Below, piece after piece: positions 1 to 11,495 of a DNA stretch of 64,000 nucleotides. The stretch is taken from positions 496,001-560,000 of the forward strand of contig JAKLMB010000015.1 in assembly GCA_022813625.1 (NCBI GenBank), written 5' to 3'. Position 1 is the first letter of the stretch. Every line of letters begins with the position of its first letter. Below the pieces are notes generated by a model. The model did no database searches and was not told where the DNA came from. It saw nothing but the letters and a program-made list of their open reading frames with translations. Origin of the DNA: Aaosphaeria pasadenensis. Lineage: Eukaryota; Ascomycota; Dothideomycetes; Pleosporales. Both the position numbers and the translations under genes were made by a program.

Positions 1-2837
1 ACCTATGACTGGCTTCTCGCCGGGTTCCATGTATAAATGGTCACCTTCCGTATTAACGAACCAATTAACTAGATATTGTTTTCCCTCCGGACCACCGCCA
101 CAGCTTCCGGCGAGGAGTTGCGAAGGAGGGGAGTTCACCGCGAGGGCGAAGAGATTTGGGGGCTCGCTGAAGTCGGTCACGAGACCCCGGTGGACGAGGA
201 AGTAGATTAGAACGAAAATATTCATGAGGAATACAAGGAGAAGGATTATGTTCCATGCGCGAGAAGCATCGCCGTTTCCACCCGAGGCGTATTGTTGCGC
301 GACGAGGGATGCATTGAATTCTTGGGTCTGGTATTCCTCAAGCATGGCGCGGGGAAATTTCTAGGCTTCTTGTCAGCTCACAGTCTCCTTGGATGATATC
401 GTGGAAACATCGGTACTTACCCATCCGTCTGAAAGACGGGCGTCCAAGCTGCTTTTCAAGACCGTACAACCCGACATAACTGCAAGTGCCTCTCCCACAC
501 TAGGCAAGCCTGAACTAAGGTCATAGTCACCCTTATCATCCTTACTCAGGATGAGTTGGGTAAGAAGTCGAGAGTTGCTGGCGTCGCCGTTCATTAGACC
601 GGTACCCAAGGACATAGAATTAGCCCAGTCGAATCCGACGTCGCGCCAATCGGGTACAGGAACGCCATTGGTAGCACTAGAGTTGGATCTGATATATGCC
701 AACTTATCATCAGGGTCTTCGCACAGAGCTTCCATCGAACCACCTGAGCCGGTTGCGTTGTAGCGAGTGCTGCAATGAGGCGTGACAGAGACATGCATCT
801 TACACAATACGTACTCTCCTACATGATTAGATCCATAATCTGCACCGCCCTGGCCGAGAAGATATATTGCCTCCCGACCCCATGCGAGGCTAGTATGATT
901 CAAGACAGTGTTGAAAGGCTGAGGAAGTTTAGGAAACACTGGTGGATAGTCCGTCATTCCCTTCTTATCTTTCTTCGTCCATCCGAAAATATCATCAACC
1001 TTTGTGGTATTGATCGTAGTGGCATTATCCATCACGTTCTCTCGCTGCCAAGTGGAAGTGTTGATGATCTCCCCCGTATTCCACTCTTCGTAGACGATCG
1101 GTTTCAGCTCATCGGCTTCCATGTTAGCGCATAGCACATTCATGACTAGCGAAGGCACCGATGCACGTAGCGAGTAGACGCCTTCCGAATTGAGTTCATC
1201 AGGCTGTAAGATGCCATTCCTTTGGTCTCGGGCGGCGGCGAAGACGCCAGCGTGCGGCATCGCTAGCGAAACATTGTTGATTGCTCGTTTGTGTTTCCTA
1301 GACTCTTCCTTGGTATCGATGATGTTGATCCATTGCCCCCAGACAGTGGTATTCTCGTAGAGCAAACCGAAGCCAGGAGGTCGTTTATCTTGCTCCGTAC
1401 TTCCGTTACCATTCCGAACGTCCCAGTCCCAGTGCGCCAAGTATCGTTGGTAATTGTGGTACCCTTGACCTGCGTGCTCGATCTGGAGACACGTAGAGCC
1501 CCCGTAGTCCGGATCAGATCGAATAGGGGTAGGACAGGTGCTGGAGATGTATTTGGAGTTTGCAAAGTCGGCGCGGTATCGTCCCTTCAAGGTCCTGAAC
1601 TCAAGCTTGCCACTACTCAATGCTGGCTGAACCAATGCAGTAGCCGCTGGTGTATATAACGTGGCCAAGACAGCGCTGAGAAGGCTAAGAATACCCAAGA
1701 CGGAGAGCCCAGAGTACTTCATCGTCTCCCAGTGCGTTATAAGCGTGCCTGGCTGCACCACCCACCGCCACATACTCAATTCTGACAGTGTCACTCCCCG
1801 GCCTTGCTCTTTCATGAATGCCCGACGACTGAGCACCTGCCCTAAGAATGCAACAAACGAGGTTACAAAAGACAGTTCAATGAGCTTGGCCATGATCGAA
1901 GTAAGTAAGATCGCATCGGCTGGCTTGAATGACCCCTTTGACGTGATCGTGCGACCCCATCGTGGCTTCTTCAATGCTATTCCAAGGAAGATGCCGGAAA
2001 ATATGGTGGAAAAGAGACATATAACGATGATACAGACGGAAATCCAAGAGAACCGTGACATGTAGAAATCTTTTGCGGTCGGACATTCTTCCCTTGGCCG
2101 GAAATTCTCTGTGCGTGGTCAGCTATAGAAACCATGTAGGTATTAGGATACGCACTGTCGTATGCAGATCGTATAGATGGCGCTCCTGGGTTCAGCCGGT
2201 CGGTATCCTGATCGTGTAGATACTGCTGATAGTCCTCATTTCCTCCACTAAGTCCCCTTGTATGTAGCGAACTCCTGCTTGTTCTGAACTCTTCATATGA
2301 ACCACCTGGGGTATCTCGGGGACTGAATCGCTCTCTTCTAAGATCTGGTGTGGTTTCTGGCGAGTCCCTGGGAAACCCGCCGAATAAAGGGTCCCCGGTG
2401 TTTGGTGGACTCAAAGTGTCCGGAGTTCTGGACGTTATTGGATTTATGGACGCCCTCCTCGACCCCACAGGAACCCTGGAAAGCGAATGTACCGACACTC
2501 TTCGACTATTGCCGGCGGAGCTTTGTGTGGATTCGTTTGCTATGCCCAGTCCAGTTGTCCCCCGCCGAACCTGAACGTAGCTGTCCGCGATATCTCCTTC
2601 ATCCTCCTCGTGTACTATGCTGGGAGTCCCTCGATCGACAGCGGTTGTGTCGCTCGCAATTCGCGAGTATCCCGGCCGTCGCGGGCTCGTCGGTGGTGAT
2701 ACATAGGGCGGAAGTTCGAATCCGATGGAATGCGAATGTCGACCGAAGCCTAGCGATGGCAATGCGGGTGTGTTGTTCGTGGTTGTATCAGATAAATCGG
2801 ATGACTCGCTGATGAGTGGCCGTCGATCGCTGGCCAT
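1..2837 (-). CDS. Polytopic fungal membrane protein, 3' end off the window
   Basis: Partial gene read as exons 2837-2156, 2108-421 and 360-1, with introns 2155-2109 (GTGCGT donor, GCTGAC branch) and 420-361 (GTAAGT donor); both joins keep the frame, which is still open at base 1. The first about 230 residues are a Ser/Thr/Arg-rich, charged cytosolic tail starting MASDRRPLISESSD. Three hydrophobic segments follow (around SWISVCIIVICLFS, ILLTSIMAKLIEL and LGILSLLSAVLATLY), then a loop of about 400 residues with several cysteines and N-glycosylation sequons. Exon 3 carries a further membrane segment (IILLLVFLMNIFVLIYFL). I recognise the architecture as a fungus-specific membrane protein but cannot give a function. 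Shape suggests a plasma-membrane protein with a large outer loop; that is inference. Confidence 0.75.
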
Positions 2838-3998
2838 GCCTGCACACCCTAGGCTGAAGCCCAGCTCGCACGAGTTGTTGCCTGCACTATGTAGCCCCTC
2901 TTTGGCCAGAGACGTATCGCAAATTAGTCGAAAGTAGCTGTGGCTGCGTTTGGCGTTTGTCGTAAGATGGATCCTCCCAGCACCTCAGATGTTGCGCAGG
3001 ATCTCTGTACCACCGCGTGAGCAGAAGAGCGCACAGAGGGTATTGACGAAGAAGTCAATTAACTCCAGCTGCGAGTGGCAGAGCAGACGCGATAAAGACC
3101 GGCTGGCAAAGTGTTTGCGAATATGGCGCAAGGCTATAAGGCCTCGAACTCCCTCTAGCCGCTGAGCTGAGAGGAGAACTGACAGTTCACCTATGCAATG
3201 CAGGTGCCGCCAATGCGGCGTAGCAAGTCGGCCCCAAGCGAGACATGGCCGGCGATTGGCGTTGGCCAGCCTCTCCAGCTACGGAAATCTGTATTAGCTG
3301 GGAAAGTTTCGTGGAACTGAATGACGGCGCTTACTGTGGGGTTTTCATGGATGGGCTATGCCTGTACAATAGTGCACTCGTAGTTTGCGCAAGACGGAAG
3401 GATGTGTAAGGTTGAGGTTGCTCGGCCCGATCCATAGCGACACAGCACTGGATAGATGTATCCACGTCCTTTCTCCTTCAGGTGCTCCATCATCCGAACA
3501 TCATTTTCCTAGGACGCGGAAGAAAATCTTCAAATGAGATGAAGCGATTGTCGATATCCGCGGGTACAAGGCCAGGGGACATCTAGTCGAAGATAAAGGC
3601 ATCGTGTAAATTCATGACAACCACCCACCATCGACTTCCGATTACGGACTAGCGGCAGTCTCGCCACATCGTGTATTGGGTTCACTGCCACAAGCCAACA
3701 CTATTTGTTGACATCATACCACTACGTACTCTCGTCGTGGAGCATTATTACTGACAAACGAGTTTTATGTGTGGTAATTCTGCAATGATTTTTTACGAAG
3801 CAATCAACATTGGCGCTTAAGGAAGCTGGGTAAGGTGGAAACAGCCTGACGGCTTCCGAGAAAGGTAACCAAAGGATCATGTCCCCATGCGGGGTTCGTA
3901 CCAATGCGAGAGGCACAGTTACATACGATGACTTTCAATAACTTTTGAAACAATAAGGAGTACAGGCGTTACTAGACTTGAGATCCTTGCTTTAACCA
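2838..3998. other. Intergenic region
   Basis: Holds the promoter of the leftward membrane-protein gene and the 3' flank of the mannanase gene. Short open frames here look random. I see no RNA gene or repeat. Confidence 0.5.
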
Positions 3999-5219
3999 TC
4001 AACCAATCCTCTTGATATGTTCATCAACCAAGCACTTCCAATCTGCGCTCCCGTAGTAAATGGTGTGGCCGTCGTTATGCGTTTGCTGGCCGGTGCTGGG
4101 AATTGTATCACCCAGCTGCCAGAAAAGGTCGCCGGCCATACCATCATTCTTGGCTGCAAGACTGGTTTTCTGCCACTCACTCTCCACCGGACAGTGCTCT
4201 TGTGCGTTGGTGACGCCGTACTCTTCAAACAAGCACGGCTTATTCAGCTTCTTGCATATCTTCGCATGAGCAGTAACCCAACCATTACCAAATGAGTTGG
4301 AGACACCCCAAGAGCTTGGATACAAATGGAAAGTACCAAACGATATGTTGGGGAGTGCCAGGTTGGCCTCCCAGTCGATGCCCTCGCCGAATTGATATGG
4401 GTACGATCCGTCACCAGCGAGACCAAACCCCTCATCACCAGCAGTGATCATGTGGTCCGAGTCTAGCGATCGCACGTAGTCTGATGTCTTGCGGATCCAG
4501 TCTGTAAGTACAGATGTTTTGCATCCTTTGCATCTGGGTTCGTTGGCGAGTTCCCAGGCGAAAACAGCCGTTGAGGTCCGGTACCTCCCTACAACAGTCT
4601 TGATATAATTTTGGTACAGGCTTTGGCACTTGGCCGCAGTGTACCATTGCTCATTGCTGCTCACCCCGCAAGCGGAGAAGTACGCAGCCATTCCTCCATA
4701 GTCCGTCCAGTCTACATTGATAAGTCAGTCAAGACATCGTAATTGGATACTGACACTTACTGTTGACAAAGTTGATGATCAACTTGATACCATACTTCTC
4801 GGCGGCCTTCACAACTGCATCAAGACGTTGCAATCCATTAGCACCGGTATTGATAGTGGCACTGCTACCTGAGAAGAGCTGGAAGTACACAGTGTTAGAC
4901 CCAGGATTCGACTTCGCATCGTTGAATCCCCAGATACGTAGGATCTTGTGTCCTGCGGTCTGAAGGTGAGACATGATAGTATCCACATCGTTGTTGTTCA
5001 TGAGGAATGGAATCCAGTAGCTGTTGGTTCCAGCATAGTCTGCAATAACATGTTAATATCAGTTATAGCAAAAGACCGAGGCAACACACATTTTGTAAGG
5101 CCATCGATATTGAACTTCGTTCCGTCAACCTTGGAAATCGAAGCACGCTGTACCACCTCATTCGAAGCCGGCAGCGCGGTGGCCAAAGCCACAAAAGGGA
5201 GAATCGATGCAAACTTCAT
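3999..5219 (-). CDS. Secreted mannan endo-1,4-beta-mannosidase, GH5
   Basis: Three exons (5219-5090, 5039-4761, 4711-3999) give 373 residues; introns are 5089-5040 (GTGTGT donor) and 4760-4712 (GTAAGT donor). The protein starts with a signal peptide (MKFASILPFVALATALPA) and a short propeptide. Joining exons 1 and 2 restores the hallmark TKYYAGTNSYWI, and joining 2 and 3 restores VNNWTDYGGM, both typical of fungal GH5 subfamily 7 mannanases. The acid/base glutamate lies in WELANEP (about residue 194) and the nucleophile in FEEYG (about residue 300). There is no carbohydrate-binding module. The enzyme would cut beta-1,4 mannan backbones outside the cell. A GCGGAG motif at 5269-5274 fits a CreA/Cre1 carbon-repression site. 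The gene borders the glycoside block but lacks that block's shared palindrome. Confidence 0.93.
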
Positions 5220-6200
5220 GATGAGCGAAGAACTTAGGCTTTGATGTCTGAATAAAACTTCCTGACCAGCGGAGATCAGAGTTTTTAAACATAAAAGTTG
5301 AAGCAATAGTTTTGATAGTCTACCCGAAACAGCGCGGCGAAGCCACTTCCGCATCCAAATGATGCTAACTATGCCTCTGAAATGAAATGCTCTGCTTCTA
5401 TGGATTCAGAAAGGGCCAAGACCTTGGTTAGCTCTCAGAGATGGAAAATCTGGGACGAAGAATCCCTGTCCAGCGTGACGGGTGTTTCTAGAAACCCCGG
5501 ATTTTCATCTTGAGTCTTCGGTAGGTAGACGTACATGTACATACATGGTTTGTACCTGCGTACCCTATCGATCGAGAAATATACATCTCTATCTCTCAAC
5601 CACAACCATCTACTGCACCCTCTCCTTACCTTGACAGCAAAATTGCAACATAATCAACCCCTGTAACGTTTGTAGTACATGATAAACTCCTCCAATTTAA
5701 CTCCGCAATACCATCGATTTCCCATCGTCAAATGACCATTGTAAACAGGAGTGGCCACCTCCGTGCCGAAATAGGCAATGGAAAGTTTCTCCACAATTTC
5801 CACAATTTGTGGAATGTGGCTACTGAGAAAATCCCGATGGTTTTAATTTATTTTTGAGTGTAAAATGGGCGCTATGGTTTAGTGGGGTGAGGTGACGGGG
5901 GTGAGGAAACAAGGTCCGGGAGCGTAATGGAAATACTGACCGTGCAGTTACTCATTATTATCCTGCCAATTCTCAGAGTGAGTTGAAATTTATAGAGGTA
6001 CGAGCAAAGGAATTCAAACCCCTCCCAACTGCTCAAGTATGGGAACAACGGTACCTAGGTAGTCATAAACTCAGAGTAGGAGATAGCATCAGTTGGAAGT
6101 CTCATACTGTGCTCCAAGATGCACCCTGAGAGAGCTTGAAGGAGGTGTTTCCATGAAAGTATTATTATTCTAAAAACGAATTACTTCCCTATTACCAACA
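5220..6200. other. Intergenic region with mannanase promoter
   Basis: Promoter of the mannanase gene and 3' flank of the exporter gene. It contains CreA-like SYGGRG motifs (5269-5274, 5882-5887) and a palindrome at 5798-5814 listed separately. No gene is seen. Confidence 0.5.
5798..5814. repeat. Palindrome TTCCACAA-T-TTGTGGAA
   Basis: Two perfect 8-base arms flank a single T. A further direct half-copy (CCACAATTT) starts at 5791. It lies about 580 bases upstream of the mannanase start and could be an operator for a dimeric factor; the function is not shown. Confidence 0.4.
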
Positions 6201-7920
6201 TTAACCTGTAAATCTGCTTTTCGCTCTCAAAATATGACCATATTTAAACAATACGAAAATCCCAACAACGCAGGCCGCGCAGCAACATCCCAATAATGTC
6301 ATTGACCAGTTGATTCCCAGTGACTCGTACATCGGATGCGACCAAAGCACACCACCAGATGCTACAACAGCTCTCGCAATGCCATTTCCACTAAACAGCG
6401 ACGCAACATAATGAGGATATGCGAGCGTAATGTAGACGAAAATGCATTGCAAGATGACGATCACTCCTCCAGTGACCAGACCAACCCCGATCAATGAGAC
6501 AAACCAATGTATGGACGCCCGAGATGTCCATCCGATGATGAACATCCCCACTGGAATTAGACCAGATGCAATGACAGCTGGTAGCAGGCGACCTTCCGGT
6601 GATATTTCCTTGCCCTCTCGAAGCGAGGGGTTGATCGCAAAATAGACAAAGGCATTGTAAGGAATACCAGCGATGATGACCGAAACTATTACGGACAAGA
6701 ACATGAGACCAACCTGTCCAGTACTCATGCCGTAAATTCCGCCATAGATCAGAGGGAAGAACTCAAAGAAGGAATAGAACACTGCGTATAAGAGGCCCAT
6801 GTACAAGCTGGTGAATAATATGGACGGGTCTAGGGCGTTTATCTTCCATGGAACAACTAGGGTTGAGTAGAAACGGCTTGCCACCGTATAGTTAGTAAGT
6901 TTGATATTAGCCTCCGAGATATATGTCGCATCTCCCGTCACTTTTCGTAGTCGGCGCGCTCTTCGATGAAGAATGTTCGTTGCTGAAGACTCCGGAAGAA
7001 AGAGCTAAAATTTGTCAGACGAAGAATCACTGCATCTTGCTTGTCGCTTCACTTACACAGAAGAGGAGACCCGGGCCCACAGCAATAACAATTTCCCAAA
7101 GACTCCAGCGCCAACCCAAGACTGGGACACTGTAGCCTGCGATGATCGTCCCGAGTGACGGTCCTGCCAGTGAGAATATAGCCCACGAGTACAGATAGTA
7201 CGGCTTTTGATAGGTGTTGCAAATATCCGTGAGGGAGGCACCACCCGTTGAAAGCACAGGAGATCCAAAGAAACCCTGTAGAAATCGCAACACAAGTAGT
7301 GCCGCGAAGTTTTGCGCCAGAGCCGTTGGCACAGAGATGACAACGAAGATTGCTAATGCCCCGACGTAGGGAATGTTACGGCCTATGCCTGGCAATTCCG
7401 AGATGGGCGAAAAGAATAAAGGGCCAATGCCATATCCCAAAATGAAGGTGACGAGTCCAAGACTGGCTGCTGTGATTGAAACTCCAAATATCTGTGAAAC
7501 CTCGGGCTGTGCCACGGTGTAGATGGACGCTGACATGTACACCATTGTCGAGCAGTAATTGATTGTGAAAACGACCATGAGTTTCTTCCACACAGACCAA
7601 TTGAGGGGGTTTTCTGGGTCGCCATCGCCATACCAATCGACCACGGTAAGCCTCTGTTCGGATGATAGCCTGGGAGGGCATGTTATCGCCTTCTCTAGAT
7701 CCACCGGTATCGAGATTGGTGCTGGTCGTACTTCAGGATTTGTCCCATTGTCCGATACAACGGTTTGAGATATGCCGTCCGTTGGGGATGTTTTTCGCCA
7801 GTTCCCAGAAGCTGCGATCACGTCGTAATCTTGTCGCTCTTCAGGAAAGCGGAGGGATCCTCTGACTCCCAGGCGGCGTAGCACATAAGCCACGGGAGTG
7901 TCGTACAAAATGCCCAACAT
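6201..7920 (-). CDS. MFS drug:H+ antiporter, DHA1 family
   Basis: Two exons (7920-7057 and 7004-6201) give 555 residues; intron 7056-7005 has a GTAAGT donor, a CTGAC branch and a TTTTAG acceptor, and the join reads PGLLFCLFLPESS. A cytosolic N-terminus of about 100 residues ends in DPENPLNW, the usual lead-in of fungal 12-TM exporters of the FLR1/caffeine-resistance type. The motif LGYGIGPLFFSPISE and the antiporter motif C AGPSLGTIIAGY are present, so this should be an efflux pump in the plasma membrane. The gene is head-to-head with the GH3 glucosidase across 391 bases that hold three copies of the block's palindrome. This suggests export of a product, or of a toxic aglycone, of the pathway; the substrate is unknown. 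Confidence 0.9.
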
Positions 7921-8089
7921 GATAATCTAACAATGTTTGATGTGAGGCTAGAGGATGGCACGAGAAGATTTGGAGAGCCATCTTCAAATAAATGATAAGT
8001 TGCACTGAATATTTTGAATTTATCAGCAGGCTTGTTTTTCAAGCTGGATTTTGCTATGTTGACCCACACATAGAAGGATAGATACCGAG

Positions 8090-8105
8090 CGGAACATATG
8101 TTCCG
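8090..8105. promoter_or_regulatory. CGG-N10-CCG palindrome, site A
   Basis: CGGAACATATGTTCCG is a perfect palindrome; with its flanks, GCGGAACATATGTTCCGC (8089-8106) is an 18-base perfect palindrome. CGG triplets in inverted orientation are typical Zn2Cys6 dimer targets. It is followed by CACTA. Confidence 0.7.
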
Positions 8106-8159
8106 CACTATGAACTGACGCCAGTGGAGTTTAATGCGTCGAACTAACAAAATCAACGT

Positions 8160-8175
8160 AGGAATATAAATTCCG
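8160..8175. promoter_or_regulatory. Palindrome copy, site B
   Basis: AGGAATATAAATTCCG has the same spacing as site A, with the left triplet degraded to AGG. It is followed by the same GCACTA flank as site A. Confidence 0.55.
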
Positions 8176-8218
8176 CACTAGAAGACCCGTTGATGTAGAT
8201 CTCCTTCCAATCCATTAG

Positions 8219-8234
8219 CGGAACACAAGTCCCC
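8219..8234. promoter_or_regulatory. Degenerate palindrome copy, site C
   Basis: CGGAACACAAGTCCCC keeps the left half CGGAACA intact but has a decayed right half. It lies about 85 bases upstream of the glucosidase start. Confidence 0.4.
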
Positions 8235-8311
8235 GTGTGCTGTTTGAATAGATAACAATTGAAAGTCTGCAGATTCTTGTACAATATGCAATTTTTTGCG
8301 ATCTTACCAAA

Positions 8312-11114
8312 ATGGCTATCGACATTGACAGTATAGTCGCTCAACTCACGCTGGAAGAAAAGATTTCACTTCTTGCCGGCAAAACAACATGGCGTACGGC
8401 AGAGGTTGATCGCATTGGCATACCTAACATAAAGGTGTCACCTCTCATGAAAGTGTTTTCAAAAGGAAATTGACTAACCAAAGTTACCCAGTTATCTGAT
8501 GGTCCTTCAGGAGCTCGAGGCGAAATTTTCGGAGAAGGCGTGCCTGCTGCCTTTCTACCATCTGGCGTCAGCCTTGGTGCAACATGGGATGTTAATATCC
8601 TTCGAGAGATGGGCGAATTGCTGGCCGAAGAAGTACGTATATGGGTGACCATGAAGTTGAACGATGAGGCTAAGCAATCTCAGACCAAGTCCAAATCTGC
8701 ATCTGTCCTTCTTAGCCCTACAATTTGCCTGGCACGGAATCCTCTAGGTGGTCGCAACTTTGAAGCCTATGGAGATGACCCATTTCACACCGGCAAGCTT
8801 GCTACTGCTCTAGTGCAAGGAATCCAATCACAGGGTATTGGAGCTACATTGAAGCATTACGTTGGTGAGTCTGGTTCCCAAAGAAACCGACCTGCACTCT
8901 CACATTCCATTCAAAGGGAACGATTCAGAGCTCGATCGCTTTCATGGCAATAGAGCCATCCCAACCCGTGCACTAAGGGAGTGTTACTTGAAGCCTTTTC
9001 AGATGGCTGTTCGAGATGCTGACCCATGGTGTATGATGACCGCGTATAACAAAGTCAATGGCCACCACTGTGATAGCTCCCGCGAGCTGTTGACTGATAT
9101 CGCCCGCAAAGAATGGGGATGGAACGGTCTGTTTATGAGTGACTGGGGAGGTACTACATCGGTAGGGCCCTCCATACAGGCAGGTCTTGATCTAGAGATG
9201 CCTGGACCGCCGTCCAAGAGAACACTCGAGGCAGTAATGGCTCTCATCAAGGCAGGAGAGGTGGAAATCAGCCAGATTGATGAATCAGCAAAACGCCTAC
9301 TTAGTCTTCTGGAAAGAAGCGGCCGTTTTGAAAACCCAACGGATAACGGTGAGGTCTGTTTGAACAAGCCAGAACAAGCTGCAAAGCTTCGTCATGCAGC
9401 GAGTGCAGGCATCGTACTACTCAAAAATGAGAACAATGCGTTGCCAATCCGGCCAGATGATGAATTTAAGAAGATCGCTATCGTCGGCCCCAATGCCGAA
9501 AGGATTGTCGCAGGCGGTGGAGGAAGTTCCTATATCAAAGCGCCTTACTGGACTTCGGTGCTTGACAGTGTCAAAGACCGTTTTGGGGGATGTAAGACTG
9601 AAATTGTGCATCATTCTGGCGCACAGGTCAGCCGTTATGTCCCAACCGCTCCCTCAACGCAATGTCGAGACCCGGACACAGGAATAGGGGGTGGTGCGGT
9701 TGATTGGTGGCATGGACACGAACAGTCTGGGAGTCCGATTGCCACAACACATATGTAAGCGGCGAAGGTTTCGTTGAAATTCAGGCAAACAATGTACTAA
9801 CTAACATCCTCCAGCGATGACCTCTATTTCATTTCTTTCGGTGATCGCCCGCACGAGATACCCAATGATTACGAGTTCAACTTTGCCGTCCGTACGATCC
9901 TCAAGCCAAAAACTACTGGTCTCCATCGCTTATCGCTGGCAAGCATTGGTCCCTCGAAGTTGTATGTTGATGGCAAAGAGGTGCTGTCCGAAGGTGGCGA
10001 GCTACGCGAAGATGCAACACTATTCTTTACCTATGGTTCCCCGGAAATCATCTTCGATGTTCACTTAAACGAAGGCCAAGAGTATCAAATTCGTATCAAC
10101 GGTCATTCACATGATCGACAGCTCGACCGGTCACTAGATGAGCGCATACGGCCAATGGAGAATAAGTTCTTCGGGATTCGATTTGGATACCAAGAATTTG
10201 CGACATCGGATCTTCCATCTGAGGCTGCACAAATATGTCGCGACAGCGATGTTTCCATTGTTGTTGTTGGCCGAGACAAGGAATGGGAGACTGAGGGTCA
10301 AGATATTCCTCAGTTTGAGCTGCCCGGCGAGCAATGTCGATTGATCGACGAGGTCGCAAACGCATGTCCGCGGACTATAGTTGTTGTTCAAGCTGGAACG
10401 CCTGTGAAGTTAGAACCTTGGATACATAAAGTACAGGGGCTTCTCTATACCTGGTACCAAGGGCAGGAGCTCGGAAATGCTGCAGCAGATGTTCTTTGCG
10501 GTCTGTTCAATCCCAGCGGGAGACTACCGGTTGTTTACCCTCAGCGCATTGAGCACAGTCCTGGTACAATGAACCCATTAGAACCCGGTGCTGATACGTC
10601 CAGCCTCTATGCTGAAGGTATTCATATAGGCCACCGGTACCTGGATTTTCTGGGATTGGAGCCAATGTTTCCCCTGGGCTATGGCCTCTCGTATTCGTCG
10701 TTCGAGCTCAAGGACGTGAAGATCGCCAGGTCTTTGCTAACCCCAGACCAACCCCTCAAAGTGCAACTTAGGGTCAAAAATACCGGTGGAAATGAGATCC
10801 CCAGCGCCGAGACCATTCTCGCTTTCATTTCGCCAGCCTCACCCCCACCACTCAGCATGCCGTCGAAAACACTTTGTGGATTCGCGAAGACCCCGAAACT
10901 TCAAATTGCACAGGAATGTGAAGTGGAAATAGATATCGATGCCTATAGCATGGGTATTTATGATCCTTTGCTCAAGAAATGGATCGTACCCTCAGGTGTC
11001 AAATTCGACATATTGGTAGGAAAGAATTCTATGGACGCAAGCTGGGTTGGTCAGGTTGAAGTTCAGCAGACAATCACTTGGGTGCATCGGATCACATCCG
11101 ACAGCACCAATTGA
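8312..11114 (+). CDS. Intracellular GH3 beta-glucosidase with PA14 domain
   Basis: Five exons (8312-8434, 8492-8632, 8684-8864, 8917-9754, 9815-11114) give 860 residues. The start MAIDIDSIVAQLTLEEK has no signal peptide and is followed at once by the GH3 N-terminal domain (LSDGPSGARG, NPLGGRNFEAYGDDP, KHYVGNDSE). The catalytic nucleophile is Asp224 in FMSDWGG. A PA14 insert (roughly residues 390-550) sits within the C-terminal GH3 domain, and a fibronectin-III-like domain closes the protein. This matches the fungal intracellular beta-glucosidase group (BglI-like). It would hydrolyse terminal beta-glucosides brought into the cell. It shares a palindrome-bearing promoter with the exporter. The exact aglycone and sugar preference cannot be read from sequence; xylosidase activity is a less likely alternative. 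Confidence 0.92.
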
Positions 11115-11495
11115 AATTCCAATTAAATAGACAATGGTCTTTGCAAAAGCCACCTCTGTATCTTATGCTTGCCTGTCCATGTCATTCTATGCACGAGGTA
11201 AAGTTGTCCCTAGTATTCAATCTGTAGGCTGTATGATATCTAAAGGCAGAAGAATTATACACAGATGATCCACCGGGCTATTGCTACTTTCTGAATGACT
11301 TTGGCATCATTTTACCGTTCTATTCTATGTATTATTATCGTGTCAAAGGCATCTCTTTGCTTGTCGCACTGAGAATTTGCGAGTACCTAAGTTCACATGC
11401 GCGATGGACTCATTTACACCGAATATAGATCTTGTATCGTGAAAACGTAAATTTCTTTCTTGGCTGTAGAATACCCATATCAATTTTATTCATAT
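11115..11495. other. Convergent intergenic region
   Basis: Shared 3' flank of the GH3 gene and the RidA-like gene, which converge here. It is AT-rich and presumably holds both polyadenylation regions. No gene is seen. Confidence 0.5.

Larger units (their letters stand above)
7921..8311. promoter_or_regulatory. Bidirectional promoter, exporter/glucosidase
   Basis: The 391 bases between the divergent start codons hold three related palindromes, at 8090-8105, 8160-8175 and 8219-8234, spaced about 60-70 bases. Two are followed by the same GCACTA flank. The arrangement suggests joint control of both genes by one dimeric factor. Confidence 0.7.

Noticed and set aside
2706..2730. tRNA B-box-like AGTTCGAATCC
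   Set aside because: It lies inside the coding exon of the membrane protein and no matching A-box, anticodon arm or acceptor stem is found.
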